Of a DNA stretch of 64,000 nucleotides, positions 36,865 through 52,104 are shown one piece after another. Numbering within the stretch: the first letter of the stretch is position 1; every line of letters begins with the position of its first letter. Below the pieces are notes generated by a model. The model ran no database searches, was not told where the DNA came from, and was given only the letters and a program-made list of their open reading frames with translations. The stretch covers positions 2,914,001 through 2,978,000 of the forward strand of contig CM073194.1 in the NCBI GenBank assembly GCA_037042915.1, given 5' to 3'. Origin of the DNA: Auricularia sp. M13. Its lineage: Eukaryota > Basidiomycota > Agaricomycetes > Auriculariales > Auriculariaceae. Made by a program: the position numbers and the translations under genes.

Positions 36865-38972
36865 TCACGGCAGCGGCTCTCTACTACTCGAGAGCCGGTT
36901 GATGTGGATGTACACGTCCGTCCCGTAGCCCTCCATGCTGATGAGCTTGAGGTCCCCGCCGAAGTAGCGCGCGTACTGGCATAGGCGTCAGTATCCGTAT
37001 CATATGCATGCAAGAAAACGCCGCGGCAGGACACATGCAAACACCGCGACACAACACGCCCGAAGACGCATGCAGACGCCGGGGCAAGAAACGCAGCGCA
37101 TCCAGCCGCAGCGCAAACAAACAAACAGCCAGCCAAGACCGAGCAGAAACGCACCAATCGCGACAGCGGCAAGCCATACCCGAAGCCCGCCATGGGCGCC
37201 TGGAAGTCCGTGGCGTCAAAGTCGGCGTCGAGGCCCTGGTTCTCCATCGTCGTGTACATGTACGTCCAGATGAGCGGGATCGCGCTCCGCGGGATCCCGC
37301 CGCCCTCGTCGCTGATCTTGATCGTGATGTCTTCCCGGCCCTGTCAAGCCGGTGTAAGGAATGGATGGCGGATGGGGATGGCGGGATGGCGGGACGCACC
37401 TCGACAACGATGACCTTGATCGGCGGGAACTTGTCCTCCGCGTCCGCGCCGTACCGCTCCACCACCGCGCGCAGCGAGTTCTTCAGCAGCTCGAAGCATA
37501 TGTGCGACCTATTCATCACGCGCAAAATCAGCACTACGGCACTACGGGGAGCGTCGATTACCGGACACGCACAAATGGCCGGGCACGTAAGCAAAGCTCA
37601 GATCCCTTGGGCAGATGAGCTGTATCGGCGGGCCGTTGACCATCCCGTAGTGCTCCTCGCACACGAAGCGCGCGTTCTCCTTCGCCTCGTTGATCGTCTG
37701 GTACACGTTCTAATCCGCACCGCAAACGTCAGCAGGGACGCGGAGAGAAAAAGAACAACACAGCACATACAGTGTTGGTACATATGATCCCAACGTAATC
37801 TTTATCCGGTCTCAGCGTATTGAGCGCCACATCTACCGTCGCGCAAGTTACTCAACGTAGCGCTCAGAATGCAGAGGACAAAACTCACGCTGGCCGATAA
37901 GGAACCGTATGCCTATGCGCGACATGTAAAACCTGTCAAGCCAGTTCTGCAGTTCGATGCCGATATGGCGCGTGTTGTGGGAGCGCTGCACCGACGCACG
38001 TCAATTACAGCGGCAAGGAAAAGCGAAAAGGCAAAGGAAAAGAGAAAGCGCACCTTCCACTCGTTGACGCCCTGCGCGACGGTAGTGACGGTGGGGTCGT
38101 GCCGGCGCTTGATCTTCTCGAGCAGGCGCGTGAAGGACGTATTGTAGTCGCGCACTTCGGGCGGCCACTCGACGTCGATCTTGGGATTCGCGTAATATCT
38201 GCACAAAGGCATTTCAGCATTTGAACGCAGCACTAGGTCGAATAACGCTCGAAGACGCGCAAACATGCGCCACCCCCGCCACGCACGGGTCTCGAGAATT
38301 GCGACACCATAGCGAAATCGTCGAAGACGTACCTGCGGTTCATGGGGATGCGCATCTTGCTCTTGTCGCCGCTCCCGTTGCTCGTCAGGCCGCTGTTATG
38401 GTTCGGCTCGAGCGACGGGTTGGGTATCGCCTCGGGCAGAGCGACGGACGCCGGGAAGGGCTCGTGCAGGGCGCGCCGGATGTCGTCGGGCAGCGGCGGC
38501 GGCGTCGCGTCGACCAATTCCTTCATTCCGCCCGAGTGAGCGAGTGTTTCATTTCGGCTAGAGAGAGCGAGACGGACCTCGAACGACTGGGCATACCAGT
38601 GCTTGACCTTCTTGATGCTGGGCATGTCGTGCAGACGGTACGGCAGCTGGTCGAGCTCGCGCACGCGGTGCGCCAGGCGGATCGGCAGTTCCTCTACACG
38701 CATCAGGAAGTCAGCCAATGACGTAGGTATGCAAGCCTCAGCACTGACCTTGCAGGAACTGGCTCGCCTTGAACAGCGTCCCCTGCGACGGGTTCTGGCC
38801 GAACAGCACCATCTGCTGCAGCGACACTGGCAGAGCGAGCTTGAGTGAGCAACGAAGCGAGCGACTCTCCAGGCGACGCCAGGGCCGCGTACGTACCGCC
38901 CGTCTGCGGAAAGGACGCAAAATGGTGTATTTTGTCCCACAGCGTGGGCGAGATTCTGAACGTTGCGCTCAT
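36865..38972 (-). CDS. Mitochondrial pyruvate dehydrogenase kinase
   Basis: Eleven exons: 38972-38897, 38826-38749, 38693-38578, 38520-38333, 38198-38054, 37985-37889, 37832-37771, 37709-37573, 37508-37400, 37340-37155 and 36975-36865 (434 aa). All phases agree and the length is normal. The N-terminal helical domain contains [35 protein letters not shown] and [18 protein letters not shown]. The C-terminal Bergerat ATPase fold has the N-box ([17 protein letters not shown]), the G1 box ([11 protein letters not shown]) and the G2 box ([20 protein letters not shown]). It phosphorylates and inactivates the E1 alpha subunit of the pyruvate dehydrogenase complex in the matrix. The related branched-chain kinase is a less likely alternative. 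It is transcribed divergently from the adjacent asparaginyl-tRNA synthetase. Confidence 0.92.
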
Positions 38973-39752
38973 CGTGGGCCACAGCGCCTGCTAGTCGTCG
39001 GTGTCGGTGTTGGCGTCGAGTTACGGGTCAGTGGATGAGCCAGTCCCCGGCGGCAGCGGCAGCAGCTAAGGAGTGAGAGGGAAGAGGACAAGAAGCAGGA
39101 TCTTGCAAGTAGCGTGCGCGGACGCTGGCGGTCGTGGTCAAGAGCGGCCGAATCGGACCCGGACTCCGCACTCCAGAGCCCACCACGTGATTTCCGCACA
39201 AACGAAAGCTAAAAAATAGAAAAATAAGGACTGTGTTTTTGCACCGGGAACAATGTACACGACTCCCAGAGAGTATCTCACTTTCTTACAGCTCATTTAT
39301 TCTCTATCTCATATACGAGGAGTCGCCAGGGTCGCGGGCGAGGTTGTGAACTGTCGGGTCTACGCCATGCATCCAGACTCGCGCCGGATGTCCGTCGACC
39401 AGCACGTGTTTATCATATCTCCCTTGAGATATTCATGAGTTCTTCAGAACACTGTCCGTGAAGCTGTCATCTTTTGGTTCTTTTGTGACGGGTTTCCGCA
39501 AATCCCGACTCAAGAATTCAACACCTGGCATCTGCGTATGTTGTACAATGTCTGGTCAGTTAGCAAATATGCTGCCACTTGAAGGTCACCTCTGCTTCAA
39601 TCGTCGTAGTTCTACGGGAAGGGGACACCCCGGTGCACAGATGAATGTAGCAGCAAGTACTCGTTAGAGACGCGACAGGCTTTCCAGCTCCGCTACGCGT
39701 CTTTTCGGCCTCTTCGTCTCGAGCAAAATCTTGGTCCAATTGCAGACATCCC
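38973..39752. other. Divergent intergenic region; right part belongs to an inverted duplication
   Basis: About 780 bp between the kinase start and the tRNA synthetase start. From about 39172 rightwards (AGAGCCCACCAC) it is the diverged reverse complement of the region ending near 54560. Confidence 0.7.
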
Positions 39753-41350
39753 ATGCTACGCCTACGCTTTCTCCGAGCCTCACCTCGCACGCTGGCCGGC
39801 ACCAGCAGACTATACACAACGCTGCCACCCACAATAAGACAGCTCTTCGCCCAGCCGCTCGCAGCAGAGCCCGCGCCCATCACGGTGAACGGCTGGATAC
39901 GGTCCGTGCGCAAGCAGAAGCGCGTGAGCTTCGGCGTGCTCAGCGACGGCACGACCGACGACGGGCTACAGCTCATTTTTGGCGACCCCGCGGTCGATTT
40001 GTCTGGGTGCGCATGCGTTGCGCTGGCTGGAATATTCGTGCCGGATTTGAACGGACATCAACGCAATCCAGGTTGACGACGGGAACGAGTGTGCGCGTGA
40101 GCGGGACGCTCGTCGCGTCGGCCGGCACGAAGCAGGACCGCGAGCTGCAGGTGGACTCCTTCGCCGTCGTCGGGCCGTGCGACGCCGAGGTGGGCCGCGC
40201 ATTTCATCCAGGCACACCAGCTTATCATTGCCCGCAGACGTACCCAATCCAAAAGAAAGAACTCAGCACCGAGTTCCTGCGCAGCCTGCCGCACCTGCGC
40301 CCACGAACGCGGGGCCAAGCCTCCATCCTCCGCGAGCGAAACCGGCTCACGCAAGCGCTGCACGCCTTCTTCCAAGTGTCCATCACCCCTCAGTCTCCCT
40401 CCCGCTCCCCACATCCTCACTCACACCCACCGCAGGCACACGACTTCCTGCACATCCACACGCCGCTGCTCACCCAAAACGACTGCGAAGGCGCCGGCGA
40501 GGCCTTCACGCTCTCGCACCCCGCGCCCACGCTCGCGCTCTTCGGCCACCCCGCCCACCTGACGGTCTCCGCCCAGCTGCACCTCGAGGCGCTCGCCGCC
40601 GCGCTCCCGCGCGTCTACACGCTCGCGCCGGCGTTCCGCGCGGAGCGCTCCGCGACGAGCCGCCACCTCGCCGAGTTCTGGATGCTCGAGGCCGAGCTGG
40701 CGTTCGTCGACGCGCTCGGGGACGTCATGGACGTCGCGGAGCGCGCCGTGCGCGCCGCCGTCTCCCCCGCCCGCCCCGACCTCGTGGACGGCGAGCCGTG
40801 GCCGCGCATCACCTACACCCGCGCCGTCGAGCTGCTCAACGAATCGGGTGCAGCGCAAGTCCAGTGGGGCGACCGGCTGAGCAGCACACACGAGCGCTGG
40901 CTCGCGGAGGACTGGGCGGGCGGCCGCCCGGTATTCGTCACGGACTACCCAGAGGCCCAGAAGCCGTTCTACATGCTGCCCAGCTCCGGCTCCAGGAGTG
41001 ATCACGACGACGGCAGCACTATAACCGATGGAGACGAGACGCGCAAAACGGCCGCATGCTTCGACCTGCTGGTCCCGCGCCTCGGCGAGCTCGCCGGCGG
41101 CTCTCTGCGCGAACACCGGCTCGCGCGGCTCTCCCTCCCAGACGGCGCGGGCGAGCTCGAGTGGTACCGCGACCTGCGCCGCTGGGGCTCGACGCCGCAC
41201 GGCGGCTTCGGCCTGGGCTTCGACCGCTTGGTCGCGTGGGTCACCGGCGCGGAGAGCGTGCGCGAGTGCGTGCCGTTCCCGCGCTGGCCGGGGAGGTGGC
41301 TTATGTGAAAGGGAAATCTGGACTCACGTTACTCTAGATGTTGTCAGAAG
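39172..41350 (+). repeat. Inverted duplication unit 1 (complete asparaginyl-tRNA synthetase gene with promoter)
   Basis: Matches 52375-54560 in reverse complement: promoter region, all four exons with identical lengths, introns 1 and 2 with identical lengths (65 and 48 nt), and about 40 bp of 3' flank. The divergence is largest in the 5' flank and small in the exons. Confidence 0.85.
39753..41308 (+). CDS. Mitochondrial asparaginyl-tRNA synthetase, copy 1
   Basis: Exons 39753-40006, 40072-40189, 40238-40375 and 40436-41308; 460 aa. A basic N-terminal presequence-like stretch (MLRLRFLRASPRTLAGTSRL) suggests mitochondrial import. The OB-fold anticodon-binding domain follows (ITVNGWIRSVRKQKRVSFGVLSDG). 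The class II catalytic core has motif 2 (PAFRAERSATSRHLAEFWMLE) and motif 3 (GFGLGFDRLVAWVTG) and ends PRWPGRWLM. It charges tRNA-Asn in mitochondria (Slm5/NARS2 type). An intact near-identical copy lies at 52419-53968. This copy has EDWAGGRPVFVTDYPEAQ where copy 2 has EQWAAGRPVFVTDYPASQ. Which copy carries the essential function cannot be told from sequence. Confidence 0.93.
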
Positions 41351-44272
41351 TCGTACTCAGGCTCCCCCTGCTCGCGATTCGCACGACGCGAGATGCTTGT
41401 GTAGATCTGCGGACTATGACTCGGACGAGCGCGCTGTGCATGAAGTTCTGGCTTTGCTTCCAATTCGGCGGCGCTCTTGGCTGCCGGTATTGCATGCTGA
41501 ACTACTACAGCCAAAGGGCGACAGATCTTGTGTCAAGAGAGGATGTTCATTCACGCACTTGGCTTCCGCCGACCTGTCACGACTCCAGGAACATTTGACC
41601 AGTTTCATGGGTAGAACAGTCTACATACCGTGTGCCTGACAGTCGCATGTCAACGTAGCTCGTGGGTCTTGAGGCGCCGCAATCTCTCACCGGGTCAAGC
41701 TGCCACCGGTCGACGACGGCCTACATACGCTCGCCGTCTCCTCGGCGTGTCGGCGCTCACGAGACCGAGACAGCGCGCGCAACGACTGATATTTATTGAG
41801 CTGCAGCCGGACGGTCTGGCGGCATGTGACCAAACCAGTGCGCCTCGTGCCCGCCTGAGTTCCATCAGTTCAAGCACTTCATCGTCACTGAACCGGACCA
41901 GCAGCCAAGGTTGAGGGTGCATCCAATGGCCCGCACCACACACCACACCCCCGGCGGACCTCCCCGTTGGATCCAATTGAATCTACTTGCCGTTGCTTGC
42001 CACTCCCTGACTCCGCGCCCGCGTCGCCGACAAGTTTATCACGCTCCTCTGAGCAACGCAAGGCGCAGTCCACTCGCCCGGGATGGGATGGGATGGCAGA
42101 AGAACAATGATGCAGCTGCCTGGCAACCTGCCCCCTGACTATCGAGTCTTGACGCTCTGTGGCTTTGCAGCGGTCGGCTTGGCGGGCTATCTGGTCAATC
42201 AATAGGTTGACCAATCTTGTTGAACTCAAGATTACTCCCTTCACTATCTAACGTGCATCCTCGCTAGGTGACTGCTTTTGTGGTGGTAGTGGGCCTTCTG
42301 CAGGTGGGGGGAGGCGGCGGCGGCGGCGGAAGACGGCCTTTCACGGCAAGTTCTACAGCTACTAGTACAGTCCGCACAGAATCACTTTTACGCCGGATTT
42401 GAATCTGTGAGACGCAGCAGGACGCCATCGGGGTCGCATCTACGTTTTCACAATGCGCAAGTACATATCTGTGACGACGGGAGCTAGATTGAGACCGACT
42501 CGGCGACGGGGCGTACTAAGTTTCTTGCTCCCGATCCCAGCAGTGGCCGGTGGTGCGCCCCGCAACAATCCCTGCACTTAACCCCTATTAGCACAGTATA
42601 TTTGCGACTGAAAGGACTGCGGACGTCGGGGACGGTCGCACCGTACCGTAAAGCTTGATGGAAGCACTCTGGTTGCGCTTCCCCGCGGCAGACTTTCGAG
42701 CTTCGTTGCTGCGGCTCGACAGCGTCCGAGGACCCGGCTCCACGCCCGTGCGAAAGGCATCTATGTGGCATTGGCGAATGCTGCTCTTGCCAAGATAGAT
42801 GCGAGCCTCCGTCGCGTGTGGCCCACGCGTCCGCCGTGCACGGGCGTCGGGGAAGCAATGGCCGGTATCCTATCTATCTTCGCAAGAGCGATAGTGCTGG
42901 TATGAGACTTCATATCTGCGCCGAGTATCTCCTGACCTTGGCACGGTCCATGAAAATATCCGTGGTTATTATGACGCCATCATAATGAGATTGCCACCTG
43001 AGAGCTGTATTGGGAGCGCATTCCCTGTCTTCTTAAGTTTGGATCCGTCAAGCTCATAAACCGAACGCCAAGTACTGGCTGAACGTCAAACTGCGGGATG
43101 GGCTCACAGGATGCGAATCTTGCTTAATGTGGAGCCGGTGGCGACGGTATTGGGCGGCCTCAGACATGTATATACCAATAACTTGAGTCCCGGGTGAGTG
43201 GAAGTTCATGTCCGCCAATCCTTCGCACTTGGCGAAAACCACACGGGAAGTTAACCCTGCGGCGAACAAACTCGGGGATCCATATTTGCAAATGGCTGTA
43301 ATGATACTTATGACAACAGCTCGAGTTATGTCTCAGATATCTCCGAGCCCTTGGCCGTCGACTGAATTCATTGCTAGATGCTCCCAAGGTACCTGGTCCG
43401 GCATGTGCGTTCCTTACCGTACTCTGTGCTCCATCAGGCATCCAACGTACCCGGCGCCACATGAATAGGCGCACCTCACGAAGAACCTAACCACGTTTAT
43501 CTTCAGGGAGTAGCATTCGGTACAGCCTAGTACAGTCCCGTACTTATCAGATCTACAGATTCCGGTACCTATCTAATCACTTGGCATCTCGCCCGGATTC
43601 CTCCCGACGTCTTCGCCAGTCTTTAGACTGGCTAGGTTAGGATGGGACAGTGAGACCGAGACTTCGATTCCGCACTGTTCCATGCGCACGCTCATCCGGT
43701 CAAGCAAGGATCATCGACTTTCTCTCCCAGTTTTATGCAGGTTTTGGGAGTCCAACACAGCACGACTGCGCCTCTCGCTCTCCCAACCCAATTTGCAACA
43801 TGTAACTCACGCTCAGGGCAGCCAAAGAGTGACGGTGGGTCGGTGCCCGAACGCTTCACGCTTCCACCCCTGTTCGCGATCGGGGATCAAGAAAGATCCT
43901 GCACTGCGGATTTGGCGTGCGCGAAGTAGTGCATGGCGCGTTCGCCTGGAGACTATCCGATTGGGAGGTCTTGTGCGGAGAGCCCTCGTTTGCTGGAGCT
44001 CTGCGAACGGTGTCGGAGTCGCCCTGTCTGGGCTGCCTCAGGGTCCGGTAGTCAATCCGGTTGCCGGTCGCTTATGCCTGAATGAATGGCTTGAACATTG
44101 CGTTTGTACGGCTGCGGTGTTTACAGACGTCCCGTGTTTATCTCGCAGTGGCGGGTCCCCGACACCGCATATGAAAGATGTGCTCGACCGGATAAGGAAC
44201 TTTCTCACGGCCTCCCGTTTGTTACAGTATAACTACCAGAGGTGGCACGCAGGAGCTCTGTGCACGTCCATA
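41351..44272. other. Long intergenic region, no gene recognised
   Basis: About 2.9 kb of mixed composition. Minus-strand frames at 43054-43474 look partly protein-like (RVVFAKCEGLADMNFHSPGTQVIGIY) but are interrupted and without a recognisable domain, so they could be a decayed gene. An open frame joins the following gene upstream from 43682; it lacks coding character. Confidence 0.45.
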
Positions 44273-46036
44273 ATGTCTCAAACGCACGAGCACGACCTCG
44301 AGAAGAGCTCTGCGGCGGCCAGCATCGTCGATGCGTCCCCCCACCTTCCTCTGGAAGGCGAGGACAGAGACAGCAGTCTCGATATTAGTCCGACGTTGTC
44401 ACCGGGAACGCCTCAGTCCGCATCTTCTACGACATCCCTTGACAAGAAGCCGGTGGAAGACGCCAAGACAAGTGTCCTAGTGCAACGAGTTGAACCTGTC
44501 GAACTTCCTTCCAAAGCCGGGACCCGCATTACTCGTTACCTGCTTCGTGCGTCGAACATGCCCCTGCCGTATAGCTTGCCGCTCTGACTATCCTCAGATA
44601 ATTTCTTCACCTCGTACCGGAAATCCTTCGCAGTCATCTTCACAGTCAACCTCGCCGTCTTCATCGCCATTGTAGCCACCTCTAGTGGTACCCCTCAGGC
44701 GGCAAATGTAGGCACAGCAGCATCGGCCAACCTGATGACTGCAATCCTGTTCCGGCAAGAAAACTTCGTCAACATGGTCTATGAAATCTTCGTCGCAGCG
44801 CCACTGTCGTGGCCGCTTAGCGTCCGTAAGCGTCTGGCCAAGGTCTTCCACTACGGGGGATGTCACAGCGGTTGTGGAGTGGCCGCAGTGGTCTGGTACG
44901 TCGTCTCATCACAACCCAGGCGCTTAACGGCATTGCTAACTGCGATGATCATCAGGTACTTCCTCTACACCGCGCTCGCAACGCGGGAGTACATGCTGGA
45001 GCCCGCGGGAGACGTGTTGGCCAATATGATCACCAGTTGGATCCTCGTCCTAATGTTTTTCGGCATTCTTGGGGTGCTCATCCCACCTTCCGTCGCAAGC
45101 ATCACGATGGTGAGCCTTATGAACTATGAGCCCATCAGTGGAGATTAACCGGCCTTTGCAGCGTTCGAAGCGTTCCACCGGTTCTCTGGATGGATCGCCC
45201 TCTGCACATTCTGGTAAGGAAGGCCGCTAACGTGCATTGTATGCAATTTTGACGTTTCTTCCAGGATTCACAACGTCTTCTCAGCGCACGTCATCGCGCG
45301 CCAGACCCACACGACGACAGGGATGGCACTGATCAAGTCTCCCAATTTCTGGACGATCCTGGTGTCGACCATGTGCACGGTCGTAAGCTGGTCGCGCCTG
45401 CGCCTGCGGGTCGTCCACGCCGAGAAGCTCAGCGACCACGCGACGCGGCTGCACTTCACGTACCACGCGATGCAGCCCTTCTACGGCGTGAAGCTCAGCG
45501 ACCGACCGCTAACGGAGTGGCACGCGTTCGCGACGATCCCCGACACCGATCCAGCGACGGGCAAGATCAACGGCTTCAGCGTCGTTGTTAGCAACGCGGG
45601 CGACTGGACGAAGCGCCAAATCATGACGCCCAGCAAGAAGATCTGGATTCGTGGCTACCCGCTGCACGGGCTACTCTACACGAGCCGCCTCTTCCGTCGC
45701 ATCGTCGTCGTTGCGACGGGCTCGGGCATCGGGCCCTGCCTCTCGCTGCTCTTTGCAGACTACACGCCGCGGCGTGTTTTCTGGAGCACGCCCGCACCGG
45801 AGAAGACGTACGGCCAGGGAGTCATGGATGCCGTGCTCAAGGCCGATCCCAACGCCGTTATCTGGGACACCCGCGTGCAAGGCCGTCCCGACATGGTCCT
45901 CGAGACGTACAAACTCGTCCAGGAGTCCGACGCCGAGGCAGTGTTCATCATCAGCAACCCGAAACTAACCTGGCGTGTAGTTTACGGGATGCAAACGCGC
46001 GGGATTGCCGCGTACGGTGCCATCTTTGATTCGTAG
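44273..46036 (+). CDS. TmpA-like membrane oxidoreductase, probable one-base frameshift
   Basis: Exons 44273-44546, 44598-44895, 44956-45109, 45162-45213 and 45265-46036. The family is the fungal TmpA-type integral membrane protein: an N-terminal Ser/Thr-rich cytosolic part, about five membrane helices (SFAVIFTVNLAVFIAIVATS, AAVVWYFLYTALA, NMITSWILVLMFFGILGVL and others), then a ferredoxin-reductase-like domain with EWHAFATIPDT, FSVVVSNAGDWTK and the nucleotide-binding VVVATGSGIGPCLSLL. Within exon 3, the frame of the third helix and the frame of the following RRKHHD|AFEAFHRFSGW differ by one base, and no intron explains it. Either the gene carries a single-base deletion near 45080-45090 or the sequence has an error there. 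All other junctions are in phase. The exact role is unknown; TmpA was linked to conidiation signalling in Aspergillus. Confidence 0.7.
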
Positions 46037-46904
46037 GTAACGCAGAGATGGATGAGTAGGCGCCAGTTCGTCATAGATAGCCACGAAAGAAGGGCATGAA
46101 CCCTGTAGGACCTTTCCAAGATACCAATCACAGCACCCATGTTTCAGTAAGAATGCCCCGTATCATCAAGAAGGGCACTATATCCAAGGCGTCCTGCATT
46201 GCAGCAGTATGAATATTACTACCCAGTCTGTATAGCCTGAGCATTACTGTATGATTGAGCCAAGACCAGACCGAACCTGAAGCTCCGCGAAGGGTGAAAA
46301 GCCAATGACAGCCAGATCTCACGATGCACAAATCAGCCCCTTGAGCCACACTCGGGGAACATCGGCACCGACCAGATTCTCAGGGGGAGGTCTGAGAAGT
46401 GTAAATAGTAGAGAGCGAGACCACGGCAGCCCCGGTGGAGCACAAGGGACATCCGTGAACAACTTTCAGCAACGGTGGCAATCCGTCTCGCAGTGGCAGG
46501 GACCGAAGACGCGCTTGATCAGTTCCAGTTGAGGCAGATCGGCCAGCTCTCCGCATCGTTCAGAGAACAGATAGACGCGAATGCATCATGGGCAAGGCAG
46601 CAGCGCGTATAATGCGGCCAGATAGCACCTCGAATGCAATGGACGTATTGCATCAGCCAGTCATATGGCCAATGCATTGGTTTAGTAGGGCTGCTCGGAT
46701 AACAGACAGCGAACTCGGAGTAGCCCAAGCGCGAATTCCAGAAACAAGACATATGTGTGCGGCCGAAGAAGAGTCCCGAGTCCTGAGACTACAGCTCCTG
46801 TTTCTTCTGGGGAGGCTGGACCGGTAGATGTGGCATCGTGAGAGGCGGTTTGTAACTGCGCACTGTCTGCGCATAGCGGGTAATCTTCGGTGCCGTAGGA
46901 TCCG
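46037..46904. other. Intergenic between convergent genes
   Basis: About 0.87 kb. No gene, RNA or repeat supported. Confidence 0.6.
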
Positions 46905-47517
46905 CTATTCTATAGCACGTCTATGTAAGTGCTGTCCACAGGGCACCGGCAGTACGCACTCTGCTCGGAAGTAGACGTCGAACTTGACTTGCGCAGGCGC
47001 CGCACGCAGGCGGAATACCATACTGCGAGTGATCGTTCCCAGGCCTTCGACGATGACCCGGCCATCCTGCTTGTCATGAACGATCGAATAGGACAGAGAG
47101 CGTTCGCCGCACATTATCGCTGTGTGCGTTGACAGTCCCCCATTCCACTCTGGAACGGTGCGCCATGGTTGTGGCTTTGATGCGTTTTGCGAGGAACGCG
47201 CGTGCGTCGTCCCCGGCGTGCTCTTCCGCTCGTTGGCCCTCGCCGGGCACAACATTCGCAAGCTCTTGCTCGCTGACTTCTACCATGCCCTCGCCCAGAG
47301 CAGCGGCGCGTATGGAAACGTCAGCCGCGAATGCGGATGTCACGGCTTCGTTCCACATTTCGTCCGAACCGGCCGTGAACAGGGCTTGAAGCGCGTGCTG
47401 AGTCCACGCTTTGACACTTTCAGCTGACATGGGGATCGTGGTTGACGATGCAGAGGCGAGTGTAGCGCTGGTTGCGAATAGCAAGGTGGTCGAGACTGCC
47501 AGGCGGGTTATCAACAT
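46905..47517 (-). CDS. Small secreted protein, SnoaL/NTF2-like in appearance
   Basis: Two exons: 47517-47113 and 47066-46905, with a 46-nt intron (GTGCGG donor, AAGCAG acceptor); 188 aa. A clear signal peptide (MLITRLAVSTTLLFATSATL, cleavage around ASA-S) precedes an alpha-helical segment (VKAWTQHALQALFTAGSDEM, then WNEAVTSAFAADVSI) and a beta-rich half (SRVEWGTVNAH, VIVEGLGTITRSMVFRLRAA, KFDVYFRAECV). This helix-then-sheet order resembles small basidiomycete secreted proteins with an NTF2-like fold. No function is recognised. Its first ATG lies 166 bp from the end of the MCM4 coding sequence. Confidence 0.7.
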
Positions 47518-47684
47518 CTGACATCAACATGTCAAAGCAACTGCAAGCCGAATCCAGCGAAAGCTTTACTCATACCAACCAAGGCCGTAATTCAAAGTCT
47601 AGATAATACAACGACGCACGAGATATATACCACAGCAAGAACGCCCATCCAAAGCAGTTGTTCGTCACAAGCTGATCAGGTCAA

Positions 47685-50711
<3,027 letters not shown>

Positions 50712-50836
50712 GGTGATGGTAGAAGAGCAAGATGCAAATCGCGGGCCGCGAAAGAGATGGACGCGACTTGGGTCTCCGACGAAATTTCGAACTCCACAAC
50801 ACCGCGCAACTCCGCCGCTGCCCTTGAACTTCCACC
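50712..50836. promoter_or_regulatory. 125-bp bidirectional promoter of mcm4 and sos7 with G1/S-type motifs
   Basis: It lies between two divergent start codons. It contains CGCGAAA (50746-50752), a match to the SBF/SCB core CNCGAAA, and ACGCGA (50760-50765), close to the MCB core ACGCG. These are the motifs through which SBF/MBF activate replication genes at G1/S in fungi. That they act on both genes is an inference. Confidence 0.55.
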
Positions 50837-52104
50837 ATGGACCAGGATTACGTCGACAAGGCGCTGCTGGACGACGCGCGCAAAATACACACCTTCCTGT
50901 CCGTCGAGTCGTCGTTCCACATCCGCGCGGCGCGCGAGACGTTCGCCGAGAAGGAGAACGAGTTCCGGCAGATGGCCGACTCGGCGCTGGCGGTATACCC
51001 GCATAATCCTGAGATAGTCGCTGAAGACGTCAAGGCCTTATTTGTGCGTGGACAACCAGCCGTTTATTGAGTCGTAAATGTCTAACCTGTTGCAGGATTT
51101 CCTGAGGAAGCTCAAGTTCGCGTTCCTGCAGCATAATGCAAAGGACAAGTATATCAAGTACATCATGAGGGACGAGCCTCCGCAAATATCGTCAGAAGAC
51201 AATCGCGAGCTCAGTGAGTTCGCCAGCCCATGTTGCTGCCTTCCGGTATTCATGGTGCAATAGAACGCGAGAACGAGCGGCGCAAGGCGGGTCTGAAGGA
51301 CAAGAAAGACCAGCTGAACGCCCAGTTCGAGGCCGCGGCAGAACGCTCTGCAGTAGTCGCGAAGAGTACGTGCATACGTTTGCAAGCCCCGGCTTGGAAT
51401 TTCGACCTGACCCTCGTCCCCATCAGAGTACGAAGCAACGCTCGCGCGCGCCGAGCTCGCGCGCCAAGCCGCGCAGGACATCCTGGACGCCCAACTGGAG
51501 CTCTCGCGTCTGCGCGCCGCGCACCCCGCGCCGCGCTGGACGATCCCCGCCGCGACGGCGCACCTCGACGCGCAGGTCGAGACGATGCAGACGCTCGAGG
51601 ACCAGCGCGTCGAGGCGCAACGGCGCACCGCCGCGGCGAAAGACGCGCTGAAAGGCGCGGACCGCGAGCTCGAGCGTTTGCGGGCCGAGCGCGAGGCGCA
51701 GGAGGCGAAGCTCGCCGAACTCGTCGCGCAGCAGGACGACGCGCGCCTCGGCGGCCTGAGCGAGTGGTACGCCATGTACCTCGCGCACTATCGCGCCATG
51801 CTTGGCATCCACGCTGCGCGCTCTGTCAGTGAGAATGAAATCCAGGTGGAGTATGCTCTCGAGGGCGCAGCTCCGGGCGGCCGCGTGACGCTCTCACTGG
51901 TCTTTACCCCGGGCCAGAGGAGGCTTGCTGAGGCAAGGGTACGTCGTTGTCAGCCTTCTTCGTTCACGCGGGCGTTGATATTGCGCTGTTCAGCTGCTGG
52001 ACTCGGATATCGACATTGACAACCTGGCCGCGGAATGTGTGCAGAGTAACGACATCGTCGGGATGATTACCGGCCTGCGACAACGATTACTGCGTGCGCA
52101 CTGA
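50837..52104 (+). CDS. sos7: Sos7-like kinetochore protein
   Basis: Five exons: 50837-51043, 51096-51213, 51264-51365, 51427-51938 and 51994-52104 (349 aa). The N-terminal part has the pattern RAARETFAEKENEFRQMAD, then DFLRKLKFAFLQHNAKDKYI and PPQISSEDNREL, which I recognise as the Sos7 family core. A long coiled coil follows (ERRKAGLKDKKDQLNAQFEA to AQEAKLAELVAQQDDARL). The C-terminal segment (LSEWYAMYLAHYRAMLGI ... IVGMITGLRQRLLRAH) looks like a small RWD-type domain. Sos7 partners Spc7/KNL1 at the kinetochore in fission yeast. A second reading is Spc25, whose C-terminus has a similar pattern. Exons 4-5 are duplicated at 35380-36112. Confidence 0.75.

Noticed and set aside
40421-41200. Long antisense frame over the asparaginyl-tRNA synthetase
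   Set aside because: Shadow of GC-rich coding sequence; the same shadow appears over copy 2.
43682-44272. Upstream extension of the TmpA-like gene to 43682
   Set aside because: The sequence before the ATG at 44273 has no membrane or domain character; the ATG at 44273 begins the low-complexity head usual for such proteins.
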